From the NCBI RefSeq assembly GCF_016907675.1, contig NZ_JAFBCJ010000001.1, positions 62,001 to 126,000 of the forward strand: a DNA stretch of 64,000 nt. Reading direction: 5' to 3'. Shown here one piece after another: positions 15,961-25,096 of the stretch. This stretch comes from Geodermatophilus bullaregiensis (lineage in GTDB: Bacteria > Actinomycetota > Actinomycetes > Mycobacteriales > Geodermatophilaceae). The position numbers and the translations under genes were made by a program. The notes beneath the pieces were generated by a model, which was not told the origin of the DNA, made no database searches, and was given only the letters and a program-made list of their open reading frames with translations. Within the stretch, counting starts at the first letter, position 1, and every line of letters starts with the position of its first letter.

Positions 15961-17073
15961 CTACCCGACCGCCGGGGTCCGGTGGCGCACCCCCTGCCCC
16001 GGCCCGGCTGCCTGCCGCGGGAGCCCGGCCGCCTGCCGCGGGAGCCCGGCCGTGGCCACCGCCACCCGTCCACGGCCGGCCCGCTTGGCCTCGTACAGCG
16101 CCCGGTCGGCCGCCGAGTACAGCTCCTCGACGTCGGCCGCCTGCCCGGCGGTGTGCGCCAGCCCCAGGCTGATCGACAGGGACAGCAGCGTCCCGTCGGC
16201 CAGCGCCAGGGGCGTCGATCGGACGGCCTCGTGCACCCGCTCGGCCCGGGTCGCCGCCACCGCCGCCGGGCAGTCCGGCAGCAGGACGGCCAGCTCGTCA
16301 CCCCCGAGCCGGGACACCACCGCGTCCTCGCTGCGCACCTGCTCGCGCAGGATCCGGGCCAGGTGCACCAGGACCGCGTCGCCGACCGGGTGGCCGTGCG
16401 CGTCGTTGATCTGCTCGAGGGTGTCGACGTCGGTGAGCAGCAGCGCCGTGCCGGACGCCGTCCTCCGCGTGCGCGCCCCCGCCGGCGCCTCGTCGAACAC
16501 CCGCCGGTTGACCAGCCCGGTCAGCGCGTCGATCCGAGCCTGCTGGCTCAGCGCGTCCACCAGCCGCTGCTGCACCCGGCCGGCGCGGACGAGCACCACC
16601 GCCAGCACGACCAGGACCGCGGCGAACGTGGCCAGGTCGACGACGGCCACGGCCGGCGGCGTGAGGACCAGCAGGGTCACGGCCTCACCCCCCACGGCGG
16701 CCGTCGTCGCGAGGACGATCCCCGCCGGCCGCAGGCGCGACCCGGCCCACAGCACGGGTAAGACGAAGGCCTGCGCGGCGGCCGAGGCGTCGCGGGTGAC
16801 GAGGTCGAGCCCGCAGACCATCGCGACACCGCCCACTGCGGTGAGCAGCCCGAGGTGCAGCCGGTCGTAGCGCTCGGTGGTGACCGCCCGGCCGGCGCCG
16901 GCGGGCAGCGCCACGACGACCACGGCGTGGGCGACCAGGACGACGGCGCCGGTCCCGTCCGGCACGACCAGCCCGAAACCGGCCACGACCGCGGCGCTGA
17001 CCGACAGGATCAGCGTCGACGAGTGCGCCGCCGCTGCGGGGTCGCGCGCTCGCACCGCCGCCGGGGTGTCCAT
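15961..17073 (-). CDS. Membrane GGDEF-domain protein
   Basis: The protein has about 370 residues from ATG 17073 (a GTG at 17112 is possible). Residues ~20-190 form six or so hydrophobic helices without a known sensor signature. The C-terminal GGDEF domain has DALTGLVNRRVFDE, LLTDVDTLEQINDAHGHPVGD and RLGGDELAVLLP. The signature is GGDEL instead of GGDEF/GGEEF, so diguanylate cyclase activity is likely but not certain. The tail carries a tandem repeat, GLPRQAA twice, coded by a 24-base direct repeat. Confidence 0.85.
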   Translation of the reverse strand: MDTPAAVRARDPAAAAHSSTLILSVSAAVVAGFGLVVPDGTGAVVLVAHAVVVVALPAGAGRAVTTERYDRLHLGLLTAVGGVAMVCGLDLVTRDASAAAQAFVLPVLWAGSRLRPAGIVLATTAAVGGEAVTLLVLTPPAVAVVDLATFAAVLVVLAVVLVRAGRVQQRLVDALSQQARIDALTGLVNRRVFDEAPAGARTRRTASGTALLLTDVDTLEQINDAHGHPVGDAVLVHLARILREQVRSEDAVVSRLGGDELAVLLPDCPAAVAATRAERVHEAVRSTPLALADGTLLSLSISLGLAHTAGQAADVEELYSAADRALYEAKRAGRGRVAVATAGLPRQAAGLPRQAAGPGQGVRHRTPAVG

Positions 17074-17160
17074 GCCCGCTGCATCCGCAGCGGCCGGCGC
17101 CGGGTCCAGCACTGCTCACCCGGCGGGGTGACCGGCGGGACCGGTGGCACGATCGACGGC

Positions 17161-18483
17161 ATGCCCGAGACGACGTCCGCCCCGCGCGCCCAGGACGAGG
17201 TGGCGGAGCTGCTGTCCGACCTGATCCGGATCGACACGACCAACACCGGCGACACCGCCACCGGCGCCGGTGAGCGCCGCGCCGCGGAGTGGGTGGCCGG
17301 CAAGCTCGACGAGGTCGGCATCGACTCGCAGGTCCTCGAGTCGGAGCGGGGGAGGGCGAGCCTGGTGGCCCGCATCCCCGGGGAGGACCGCAGCCGTCCG
17401 GCGCTGCTGGTGCACGGCCACCTCGACATCGTCCCCGCCGATCCGGCCGAGTGGAGCGTGCACCCCTTCTCCGGCGAGGAGCGCGACGGCTACGTCTGGG
17501 GCCGCGGGGCCGTCGACATGAAGGACATGGACGCGATGACCCTGGCGCTCGTGCGCGAGTGGGCGCGCACCGGCGTCCGGCCGCCGCGCGACGTCGTGCT
17601 GGCCTTCGTCGCCGACGAGGAGGCCGGCGGCAGGCTCGGCGCCCGCTGGCTGGTCGACGAGCACCCCGACCTGTTCGCGGACTGCTCCGAGGCGATCAGC
17701 GAGGTCGGCGGCTTCAGCATCACCGTCCGCGACGACCTGCGCCTCTACCTGGTGCAGACCGCGGAGAAGGGGCTGGCCTGGATGCGGCTGACCGCCACCG
17801 GCCGGCCCGGGCACGGCTCGTTCGTGCACGACGACAACGCCGTCACCCGGCTGTGCCAGGCCGTCGCGCGCATCGGGTCCACCCGCCTGCCGACCGTGCT
17901 CACCCCGCCGATGCGGCAGTTCCTCGACGCGGTCAGCGACGCCTACGGCATCGAGATCGACCCGGACTCCCCGGAGGAGGCGCTCGCCCGCCTCGGCAGC
18001 ATCAGCCGGATGATCGGCGCGGCGCTGCGCAACACCGCGAACCCGACGATGCTCGACGCCGGCTACAAGGCCAACGTCATCCCCGGCACCGCCTCGGCCA
18101 CCGTCGACGGCCGCTTCCTGCACGGGCAGGCGGAGGAGTTCGAGCGGCAGCTGGCCTCGCTCACCGGCGAGGGTGTGCAGCGCGAGTGGGTCGTCCACGA
18201 CCAGGCCGTGGAGACGACGTTCGACGGCCCGCTGGTCGACCAGATGGTCGCCGCGCTCAAGGCCGAGGACGACGGCGCGCGCCCGGTGCCGTTCACCATG
18301 AGCGGCGGCACCGACGCCAAGAGCTTCGAGCGCCTCGGGATGCGCTGCTTCGGCTTCTCCCCGCTGCGGCTGCCGGCCGACCTGGACTTCGCCTCGCTGT
18401 TCCACGGCATCGACGAGCGGGTGCCGGTGCAGTCGCTGCGCTTCGGCGTCCGCGTGCTCGACCGCTTCCTGCGCGCGGTCTGA
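17161..18483 (+). CDS. M20-family zinc metallopeptidase/deacylase
   Basis: The protein has 440 residues of the ArgE/DapE/carboxypeptidase G2 family. Metal ligands and catalytic residues are seen in LLVHGHLDIVPAD, GRGAVDMKDMDA, ADEEAGG and the late SLFHGIDERV. The dimerisation domain lies between (TGRPGHGSFV, NPTMLDAGYKANVIPG). Members hydrolyse amide bonds of small peptides or N-acyl amino acids in the cytoplasm; the substrate cannot be told. ATG 17161 is chosen as the first ATG after the gap and fits family starts. Confidence 0.92.
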   Translation: MPETTSAPRAQDEVAELLSDLIRIDTTNTGDTATGAGERRAAEWVAGKLDEVGIDSQVLESERGRASLVARIPGEDRSRPALLVHGHLDIVPADPAEWSVHPFSGEERDGYVWGRGAVDMKDMDAMTLALVREWARTGVRPPRDVVLAFVADEEAGGRLGARWLVDEHPDLFADCSEAISEVGGFSITVRDDLRLYLVQTAEKGLAWMRLTATGRPGHGSFVHDDNAVTRLCQAVARIGSTRLPTVLTPPMRQFLDAVSDAYGIEIDPDSPEEALARLGSISRMIGAALRNTANPTMLDAGYKANVIPGTASATVDGRFLHGQAEEFERQLASLTGEGVQREWVVHDQAVETTFDGPLVDQMVAALKAEDDGARPVPFTMSGGTDAKSFERLGMRCFGFSPLRLPADLDFASLFHGIDERVPVQSLRFGVRVLDRFLRAV

Positions 18484-18579
18484 CGCGCCGTCCCGCCGCT
18501 TCCCGTCGCAGCGGGCCACCGCGGGGGAGGCGTCCCGACGGCCGACGGAGGCGGAACGGGTCCGTGGTGTGATGCCGGG

Positions 18580-19386
18580 GTGACCTCTCCCACACCTGCC
18601 GGCCCCGGCTCCGTCGCGCTGATCACCGGAGGGACCGGCGGCTTCGGCCGCGCCCTCGCCACGAAGCTGCACGAGCGCGACGTCACCGTCGTCCTCGCCG
18701 ACCTCGACAGCGACCGCGCCCGCGGCACCGCGGACGAGCTGGGCGCCTCCTTCCTCCCGCTCGACGTCACCGACCGCGCGGCCAACGAGGCCGTCGTCGC
18801 CCGGGTGGAGGCCGAGCACGGCCGGCTCGACGCCGCCTACCTCAACGCCGGCATCTCGGCGGCCAAGAGCGACGACGCCCTCGACCTCGACGAGTTCATG
18901 CGCGTGGTCGACGTCGACCTCTTCGGCGTCGTCTACGGCGCGGTGGCCGCACGCCCGGCGATCACGCGGGCCGGGGGCGGCGCGATCGTGGTGACCGCGT
19001 CGCTGGCCGGCCTCTCGCCGATGCCCACCGATCCGGGCTACAGTGTGGCCAAGGGCGGTGCGATCGCCTTCGTCCGGTCGATGGCGCCGCGGCTGAGCCG
19101 CGAGGGGATCACCATCTCCGCCATCTGCCCGGGGTTCGCCGACACCGCGATCATCGACCGCATCCGCCACGAGTTCGAGGCCGCGCAGTTCCCGGTCATC
19201 CCCGCCGCCGAGGTCGCCGACGCGATGGTCATGGCCTGGACGTCGGGCGAGCCGGGCGCCGCCTACGTCATCCAGCCGGGCGTGGGCACGGTGCCGTACC
19301 GGTTCAAGGGCGTGCCGAGCGCGAAGACGGCGACCGGTGAGACCGCCGTCGTCCCCGAGGCGCTGCGCCCGCCGTCCGTGCGCTGA
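18580..19386 (+). CDS. Short-chain dehydrogenase/reductase
   Basis: The protein has 268 residues from a GTG. The NAD(P)-binding motif is TGGTGGFGRA near residue 16, followed by NAG (in LNAGISA), the catalytic Ser in VTASLA and YSVAK. An Asp at the end of the second strand (VLADLDSDRA) favours NAD(H). It is a classical SDR; the substrate is unknown. It stands alone and is followed by the 81-bp twin-hairpin repeat. Confidence 0.92.
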   Translation: MTSPTPAGPGSVALITGGTGGFGRALATKLHERDVTVVLADLDSDRARGTADELGASFLPLDVTDRAANEAVVARVEAEHGRLDAAYLNAGISAAKSDDALDLDEFMRVVDVDLFGVVYGAVAARPAITRAGGGAIVVTASLAGLSPMPTDPGYSVAKGGAIAFVRSMAPRLSREGITISAICPGFADTAIIDRIRHEFEAAQFPVIPAAEVADAMVMAWTSGEPGAAYVIQPGVGTVPYRFKGVPSAKTATGETAVVPEALRPPSVR

Positions 19387-19389
19387 CAC

Positions 19390-19470
19390 CGTCCTCCCTC
19401 ACCGCAGCGCGTCCTCCCTCACCGCCCACCGTCAGGGAGGACGCGCCACGATCAGGTCCCCTGATCGCGG
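19390..19470 (+). repeat. 81-bp twin-hairpin intergenic element, copy 1
   Basis: Two hairpins lie in tandem. The first pairs GCGTCCTCCCT with AGGGAGGACGC over a 14-base loop. The second pairs GATCAGG with CCTGATC over three bases. A second copy, inverted and also 81 bases long, lies at 25941-26021 with 8 differences (about 90% identical). It sits after an SDR gene and before a quinone oxidoreductase gene, and may also end transcription. Confidence 0.7.
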
Positions 19471-19527
19471 CCGACCACCGCCGGACCCCGTGACGGCGGT
19501 CACCGGGGCTCTGGCAGGGTCGGGCGC

Positions 19528-20481
19528 ATGCGTGCATGGCGGGTACACGAGCTCGGCGACCCCTCCGAGGTGCTCCGGCTGGAGGACGTCGAGCGGCCCA
19601 CCCCGGCCGAGGGCCAGCTGCTGGTGAGGGTGCGGGCGGCGGCGCTGAACTTCCCCGACGTGCTCATGGCCGCGGGCAAGTACCAGGAGCGCCCGCCGCT
19701 GCCGTACACGCCCGGCGTCGAGCTGTGCGGCGAGACCGAGGACGGCCGGCGGGTGATCGGCGGACCGGCCGGCGGGCCCGGCGCCTTCGCCGAGTACGCG
19801 CTGATGAACGCGCACGACGCCTGGCCGGTGCCGGACTCGCTCAGCGACGAGAAGGCCGCCGCCCTGTACCTGACCTACCAGACCGGGCACGTCGGCCTGC
19901 ACCGCCGCGCACAGCTGCAGGCGGGGGAGTGGCTGCTCGTGCACGCCGGGGCCGGCGGTGTCGGCTCGGCGGCCATCCAGCTCGGCAAGGCCGCCGGCGC
20001 CAGGGTCATCGCCACCGCGGGCGGCGCGCACAAGGTCGAGGTCTGCCGCGAGCTCGGCGCCGACCACGTCGTCGACTACACGACCGAGGACTTCGTCCCC
20101 GTCGTCAAGGAGCTCACGGGCGGCGAGGGCGCCGACGTCGTGTACGACCCGGTCGGCGGCGACGTGTTCGACAGGAGCCGGAAGTGCATCGCCTTCGAGG
20201 GCCGGCTGGTCGTCGTCGGCTTCACCAGCGGCCGCATCCCCGAGGCGCCGGCCAACCACGCGCTGGTCAAGAACTACAGCGTCGTCGGGCTGCACTGGGG
20301 GCTGTACAAGAAGAAGGACCCGGCCGTCATCGGCCGGACCCACGACAAGCTGGTCCGCCTGGTCACCTCCGGTGCGATCGACCCGCTCGTCGGGCAGGTG
20401 CTCCCGCTCGACCAGGCCCCGCGCGCGCTGGCCGCGCTCGCCGACCGCGCCACGGTCGGGAAGGTCGTGCTGGTGCCCTGA
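19528..20481 (+). CDS. NADPH:quinone oxidoreductase (zinc-independent MDR)
   Basis: The protein has 317 residues of the medium-chain dehydrogenase/reductase fold without zinc ligands. The quinone oxidoreductase pattern is seen in ALNFPDVLMAAGKYQERPPL, TPGVELCG, the nucleotide motif HAGAGGVGSAAIQLGKA and VVYDPVGGDVF. It probably reduces quinones or conjugated carbonyls with NADPH in the cytosol. Monocistronic, it ends at a perfect hairpin. Confidence 0.9.
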   Translation: MRAWRVHELGDPSEVLRLEDVERPTPAEGQLLVRVRAAALNFPDVLMAAGKYQERPPLPYTPGVELCGETEDGRRVIGGPAGGPGAFAEYALMNAHDAWPVPDSLSDEKAAALYLTYQTGHVGLHRRAQLQAGEWLLVHAGAGGVGSAAIQLGKAAGARVIATAGGAHKVEVCRELGADHVVDYTTEDFVPVVKELTGGEGADVVYDPVGGDVFDRSRKCIAFEGRLVVVGFTSGRIPEAPANHALVKNYSVVGLHWGLYKKKDPAVIGRTHDKLVRLVTSGAIDPLVGQVLPLDQAPRALAALADRATVGKVVLVP

Positions 20482-20489
20482 CGGCCCCC

Positions 20490-20507
20490 GGCGAGGAGGT
20501 CCTCGCC
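20490..20507. terminator. Bidirectional hairpin between convergent genes
   Basis: GGCGAGGA-GG-TCCTCGCC is a perfect 8-base stem with a two-base loop between the stops of the quinone oxidoreductase and DUF5703 genes. There is no T run, which is common in high-GC actinobacteria. Confidence 0.6.
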
Positions 20508-20509
20508 CC

Positions 20510-20713
20510 TCAGGTGACCGGCATCGGCAGGTAGGACAGCCGCGCACGGCGCCGCAGGATGGCCTTGCGGGTGCCGTCGGCGTGCAGCTGCAGGCGGGCC
20601 AGCTCCCATCCGCCGACGTCGACCTGGAGGCTCAGCATGGTGGCCGCTGCGGAGCGGGACGTGCCCGGCGGGATCCGCAGCGGCGCGTACTCGTAGTCGT
20701 CGGCCGTGCTCAC
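20510..20713 (-). CDS. DUF5703 family protein
   Basis: This is a small actinobacterial protein with the pattern DYEYAPLRIPPGTSR, then GGWELARLQLHADGTRKAILRRR, as in DUF5703. The GTG at 20713 (67 residues) matches family length; an ATG at 20737 would add eight residues. The function is unknown. No membrane part is seen. Confidence 0.8.
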   Translation of the reverse strand: MSTADDYEYAPLRIPPGTSRSAAATMLSLQVDVGGWELARLQLHADGTRKAILRRRARLSYLPMPVT

Positions 20714-20852
20714 CTGCCCGATGTTGCCACGGCCCACCCGGCGAGGTCATCCACGCGTCGTCCCCCGGTCACCCGCGCGATCGGGGCTGCCGCGGCCGCG
20801 GCCGGGCGGCAGGATGGGCGCCGGACCCCGACCGCGCACCGAGGAGGACGAC

Positions 20853-21113
20853 GTGACCGAGCCCGGTACCGCCAGCGACGCCGACCGCGCGGAGCAGGAG
20901 GCGCTCCTCGAGCCGGCCGGTCCCGTGCTGGCCGGCGACGTCGACGCGATCGGCGACGGCGTCCCGGAGGCCGACGCCCTCGAGCAGCAGCTGGCCACCG
21001 CGCCCGGAGCGGCCGGCACCCCGAGGGGGGTGGGCGACCGCGACGCGAACGAGGCCGACGTCCTCGAGCAGGAGGCCGACGTCCCCCTCGACGACGACGA
21101 GCGCACCGACTGA
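20853..21113 (+). CDS. Small acidic hypothetical protein
   Basis: The protein has 86 residues from a GTG with GAGGAGG six bases upstream. It is strongly acidic and contains two related motifs, EADALEQQ and EADVLEQE, each followed by Asp/Glu-rich stretches. Such short proteins with a repeated EADxLEQ motif occur in actinobacteria without known function. It is likely soluble and disordered. Confidence 0.7.
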   Translation: MTEPGTASDADRAEQEALLEPAGPVLAGDVDAIGDGVPEADALEQQLATAPGAAGTPRGVGDRDANEADVLEQEADVPLDDDERTD

Positions 21114-21156
21114 CCGGCAGGGCCGGGTCGGCCGGCGCTTCCCCCGGGACGGCGAC

Positions 21157-21175
21157 TGTGGTTAGGCTGCCCTAA
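21157..21175 (+). promoter_or_regulatory. DtxR/IdeR-type iron box
   Basis: TGTGGTTAGGCTGCCCTAA matches the IdeR/DmdR consensus TTAGGTTAGGCTAACCTAA at 15 of 19 positions, including the palindrome TTAGG-CTGC-CCTAA. It lies 22 bases upstream of the HugZ-like start, where it could block transcription when iron is sufficient. Confidence 0.65.
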
Positions 21176-21197
21176 CTCATCGTCCCGAGGGGGAGCC

Positions 21198-21962
21198 TTG
21201 ACCACCTGCCCCGGTTCCCCGGCGCTGTCGCTCGCCGGCGCCGCCGAGCGCGCCCGCACCGCCGCCACCCGCAGCGCGGCCGCCGTCTGCCTCCCCGGCC
21301 GGTCGCCGGGCCGGCCGCTGGCGCACGCCACCACCCGGGACGGGCAGGTGCTGGTGCTGGTGCCCGCCGACGGCGACGTCGCCGCCGCCCTCGACCGCGG
21401 GCCCGACCCCGACGTCTCGGCGCTGCTCATGGTCAGCGACCGCGCCCCGGTGCCCCTGCGCGACCCGGTCCGCGCCACGCTGTGGCTCTCGGGCTGGCTG
21501 ACGCCGGTGCGCCCGGCCGACCGGACGGCGGCCGCGCTCGCGTTCGCCGAGGTCCGCCCCGAGGGCGCGCTGCTCGACGTCGGCGGGGCGGCCACGCTGC
21601 TGCGCCTCGACCTCGCCGAGGTGGTGCTGCGCGAGGGCGCTGCGTGCACCGAGGTCTCGCCGGCCGGGTTCGCCGCCGCCCGCCCCGACCCCCTGGCCGC
21701 CGTCGAGGCGCGGATGCTGCAGCACCTCGACCGCGACCACCCCGACGTCCTCGCCGCGCTGCGCAGCCGGGTCGCCGTCGGCCCGGGGGAGACGGTGCGC
21801 CCGCTCGGCGTCGACCGGTTCGGCTACCGGCTGCGGGTGGAGCGCCCGGGCGGGCACCGCGACGTCCGCGTGCCCTTCCCCCGCCCGCTCGCCTGTCCCG
21901 GCCAGCTGCCCGCGGCGACGGCGCAGCTGCTGTGCGCCCTGCGCGCCGGTCCCGCCTCGTGA
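21198..21962 (+). CDS. HugZ-like haem-utilisation protein with DUF2470 domain
   Basis: The protein has 254 residues from a TTG with GAGGGGGAG upstream. An N-terminal split-barrel-like part (residues ~45-160) is followed by a DUF2470 domain: EARMLQHLDRDHPDVLAAL near residue 177. This pairing is that of HugZ/pyridoxamine-oxidase-like haem-binding proteins that release iron from haem. The iron box in its promoter agrees with such a role. It is convergent with the RecD2-like gene. Confidence 0.75.
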   Translation: MTTCPGSPALSLAGAAERARTAATRSAAAVCLPGRSPGRPLAHATTRDGQVLVLVPADGDVAAALDRGPDPDVSALLMVSDRAPVPLRDPVRATLWLSGWLTPVRPADRTAAALAFAEVRPEGALLDVGGAATLLRLDLAEVVLREGAACTEVSPAGFAAARPDPLAAVEARMLQHLDRDHPDVLAALRSRVAVGPGETVRPLGVDRFGYRLRVERPGGHRDVRVPFPRPLACPGQLPAATAQLLCALRAGPAS

Positions 21963-21981
21963 GGACCCTGCAGCGGGGCCG

Positions 21982-23940
21982 TCACCCGAGGTCGTCGCGC
22001 AGGATCTGGGCCAGGCGGGTGCGGCGGGGGCGCACGTCGACCTCCCGCACCGCCCGCGCCAGCGCCGCGCCGGACGCGTGCACGATCGACAGGTGCTGCT
22101 GCGCCCGCGTGAGCGCGGTGTAGACCAGCGGCCGCGAGAGCATCCCGCCGGCCTCCGGGGGCAGCACCACGACCACGCCGGGCCACTCCGAGCCCTGCGC
22201 CCGGTGCACGGTGATCGCCCAGCCGTGCTTGAGGTCGGGCAGCGCGTCGCCGGGCACGGTGACCGGGCCGGAGGCGAAGGCGACGTCGAGCGTCCCCTCG
22301 CCGGTGCCGGTGACCACGCCGACCTCCCCGTTGGCGAAGCCGACCGGCTCGAGGTCGAGGTGGTTGGCGGTGGCCACCACCCGGTCGCCGACGTCGAAGC
22401 CGAACACCGTGCCGTCGCCGGGGTTCAGCCGCTCCTTGAGCGCCTTGTTCAGCTCGATCGTGCCGGCCGGGCCGCGGTGCACCGGTGTCACCACCTGCAC
22501 GTTGCGCGGCTCGATCCGCAGCGCCCGCGGGATCGAGTCGGTGACCAGCTGCACCACCCGGCGCGCGGCCTCGCCGCTGCCGCCGGCGGGCACGACGACG
22601 ACCTCGCGGTCGGGGGAGTCCACCGGCGGGAGCTCCCCGGCGCGGACGGCGTTGGCCAGCCGGGCGATCGCGCCGCCCTCGGCCTGCCGGTAGAGCGTGG
22701 TCAGCTCGGTGACCGGGACGACGCCGGAGTCGATGAGGTCGCCGAGCACGTGCCCGGGACCGATCGAGGGCAGCTGCGCCGGGTCGCCGACCAGCAGCAG
22801 GTGGGTGCCGTCGGGGCAGGCCTCGAGCAGCGCGGCGGTCAGCTCGACGTCGAGCATGGAGGCCTCGTCGACGACCACGACGTCGGCGTCGAGCGGCCAC
22901 TCCTCGTTGCGGGCGAACCCGCCGCCGAAGCCCTGCGAGCCCAGCAGCCGGTGCACGGTGACCGCCGGGTGGTCGGTGAGCTCCTCGAGGCGCTTGGCCG
23001 CCCGGCCGGTGGGCGCGGCCAGCGCCACCTCGGTGCCCTTGGCCTGCAGCAGCCGCACGACGGCGGCCACGGTGCGGCTCTTGCCGGTGCCCGGGCCGCC
23101 GGTGAGCAGCGAGACCCCGGCCCCGAGCACCTGCGCGACGGCCTGCTTCTGCGCCTCGTCGAGCCCCTTGGCCACCGACCGGACGGCGGCCGGGTCGGCG
23201 ATCCGCCCGGCCGTGGCGGCCAGCCGGGCCACGCCCTCGGCCACCGCCTCCTCGGCCATGCCGTACCGGGCCAGCGACAGCGTGCGCAGCGCCGGGTCCG
23301 GCTCGGGCAGCTCGTCGGGATCGGCGTCCTCGGCTGACTCCGGCTCCGGCGGCTCGTGGTCGAGCACGTCGCCGGACTCCACCGCCGCGACGACCGCGGC
23401 CACCGGGTCGGCCACGCCCTCGGCGCGCAGCGCGGCCACCACCAGGTCGGCCGGCAGCACCGTGTGCCCGTCGCGGGCGGCCGTGCGCAGCGTCATCGTC
23501 ACGATCGCGCGGCCGCGCCGGGAGTCCTGCCGGTCGGCGCCGGGGAGGACGGAGACGGCCAGCCGGTCGGCGTCGGTGAGGGAGACACCGTGCAGGGCGA
23601 GCAGCGCCCACGGGTCGTCGCGCAGCCGGCGGGCGGCGTCGTCGCCGAGGGCGTCGGCGGCCGAGGACGCCAGCTTCGCCTCCAGGCCGGCCCTCACCAG
23701 CAGCGCGACGACGGAGTAGGTGGGCTGAGCCGCCAGGAACGAGGAGAACAGCCGCTCGGCGCGCTGCCGGCCGACGCGCGGCATCCTCAGCAGGTTGGCG
23801 GCGGTGACGTCGTCGGGCGTGGTGATGCCGGCGGCGGGCAGTTCCGCGGCGGCGCGCTTGCCCAGCCCCGGCCACAGGCCGGCGGCGCAGAAGGCGGCGA
23901 AGACCGGGTCCGGGGCGGCCGGCGTCGGGACGGCGCTCAT
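21982..23940 (-). CDS. recD2: RecD2-like ATP-dependent DNA helicase
   Basis: The protein has 652 residues; the ATG overlaps the upstream stop (ATGA). The N-terminal helix-hairpin-helix region (LLRMPRVGRQRAERLF) is followed by the superfamily 1 motifs: SLLTGGPGTGKSRTVAAV (I), APTGRAAKRL (Ia), VVVVDEASMLD (II), LLLVGDPAQLPSIG (III), VVTPVHRGPAGT and YTALTRAQQHL (VI). KHGWAITVHRAQGSEWP is the motif V region. It is a 5'-3' helicase of the RecD2/TraA-like class without RecBC partners. The name follows domain order. Confidence 0.9.
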   Translation of the reverse strand: MSAVPTPAAPDPVFAAFCAAGLWPGLGKRAAAELPAAGITTPDDVTAANLLRMPRVGRQRAERLFSSFLAAQPTYSVVALLVRAGLEAKLASSAADALGDDAARRLRDDPWALLALHGVSLTDADRLAVSVLPGADRQDSRRGRAIVTMTLRTAARDGHTVLPADLVVAALRAEGVADPVAAVVAAVESGDVLDHEPPEPESAEDADPDELPEPDPALRTLSLARYGMAEEAVAEGVARLAATAGRIADPAAVRSVAKGLDEAQKQAVAQVLGAGVSLLTGGPGTGKSRTVAAVVRLLQAKGTEVALAAPTGRAAKRLEELTDHPAVTVHRLLGSQGFGGGFARNEEWPLDADVVVVDEASMLDVELTAALLEACPDGTHLLLVGDPAQLPSIGPGHVLGDLIDSGVVPVTELTTLYRQAEGGAIARLANAVRAGELPPVDSPDREVVVVPAGGSGEAARRVVQLVTDSIPRALRIEPRNVQVVTPVHRGPAGTIELNKALKERLNPGDGTVFGFDVGDRVVATANHLDLEPVGFANGEVGVVTGTGEGTLDVAFASGPVTVPGDALPDLKHGWAITVHRAQGSEWPGVVVVLPPEAGGMLSRPLVYTALTRAQQHLSIVHASGAALARAVREVDVRPRRTRLAQILRDDLG

Positions 23941-24917
23941 CGGGCCGACCGCTGGTCGGGGTAGGAGAAGTGCGGCGCGGAGACGTCCTCGAGCGCCGTC
24001 CGGATGGCCGCCGGCAGCCGCACCGCGTCGGCGTCGAGCGAGGCCTGCAGCTGCTCGGCGGTGCGCGCGCCGACCACCGGGGCCACCACGCCGGGGCGGT
24101 CGCGCACCCAGGCCAGCGCCACGGCCAGCGGGCTGGTGCCCAGGCCGTCGGCGGCGGTCACCACCGCCTCGACGATCCGCTCGGACACCGCCGAGCGCAG
24201 GTCGTCGATGAAGCCCTGCCAGTCGGGCGAGGCCCCGCGCGACCCGTCGGGCGTGCCCGCCCGGTACTTGCCGGTGAGCAGGCCGCGACCCAGCGGTGAC
24301 CAGGCGAGGACGCCGAGCCCGAGCGCCTCGGCGGCGGGCACCACCTCCCGCTCGACGCCGCGCTGCAGCAGGGAGTACTCGACCTGGGTGCTCACCAGCG
24401 GGGTGCGGCCCGGCCAGGCGCGCTGCCAGGTGGCGGCCTGCGCGGTCTGCCAGCCGGTGAAGTTGCTCACCCCGACGTAGCGGACGCGGCCCGAGGAGAC
24501 GGCGGCGTCGCACGCGGCGAGGGTCTCCTCGACCGGGGTGTGCTCGTCCCAGGCGTGCAGCTGCCACAGGTCGACGTGGTCGACGCCGAGGCGCTCCAGC
24601 GAGGCGTCGAGCGCGGCCAGGAGGTGCCCGCGGGAGGCGCCGCGGCCCATCGGCCCGGCGCCGGTGCGGCCCACCGCCTTGGTGGCCACCAACACCTCCG
24701 AGCGCGGGACGACGTCGGCCAGCAGCCGCCCGAGGGTGCGCTCGCTGTCGCCGTCGCAGTAGACGTCGGCGGTGTCGACGAGGGTGCCGCCCGCGTCGAC
24801 GAAGGCGGTGAGCTGCACGGCCGCGTCGTCCTCGTCGGTGTCCCGGCCCCAGGTCATGGTGCCCAGCGCCAGCCGGGAGACGACCAGGCCGCTGCGCCCC
24901 AGCGCCCGTTGTTCCAC
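23937..24917 (-). CDS. Aldo/keto reductase
   Basis: From GTG 24917 the protein has 326 residues, starting EQRALGRSGLVVSRLALGTM as the family does. Catalytic residues are Asp and Tyr in VDTADVYCDGDSE, Lys in VLVATKAVG and His in LWQLHAWD. The NADPH-binding loop ARTAEQLQASL is near the end. It reduces carbonyls with NADPH; the substrate is unknown. Its stop overlaps the RecD2-like start by four bases. Confidence 0.92.
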   Translation of the reverse strand: MEQRALGRSGLVVSRLALGTMTWGRDTDEDDAAVQLTAFVDAGGTLVDTADVYCDGDSERTLGRLLADVVPRSEVLVATKAVGRTGAGPMGRGASRGHLLAALDASLERLGVDHVDLWQLHAWDEHTPVEETLAACDAAVSSGRVRYVGVSNFTGWQTAQAATWQRAWPGRTPLVSTQVEYSLLQRGVEREVVPAAEALGLGVLAWSPLGRGLLTGKYRAGTPDGSRGASPDWQGFIDDLRSAVSERIVEAVVTAADGLGTSPLAVALAWVRDRPGVVAPVVGARTAEQLQASLDADAVRLPAAIRTALEDVSAPHFSYPDQRSAR

Positions 24918-25096
24918 GACCGGCCAACCTACCGCCGTGCCGGGCCCCGGGCCGGGGGACGCGGCGAGTGTGGGCAACGCCGCGCCGGGGCGTGCCCGGA
25001 CCGGCGGCCGGGACCGCCCTAGGCTGTCCTCCCGTGCTCCTACACCCCCCCGGTCGCTCCACCCGCCCGTCGTCCGGACGACGGGACTGACCGGCC

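Noticed and set aside
17116-19389. 757-codon minus-strand frame
   Set aside because: Antisense shadow of the M20 peptidase and SDR genes with His/Asp/Gly-rich composition and no motifs.
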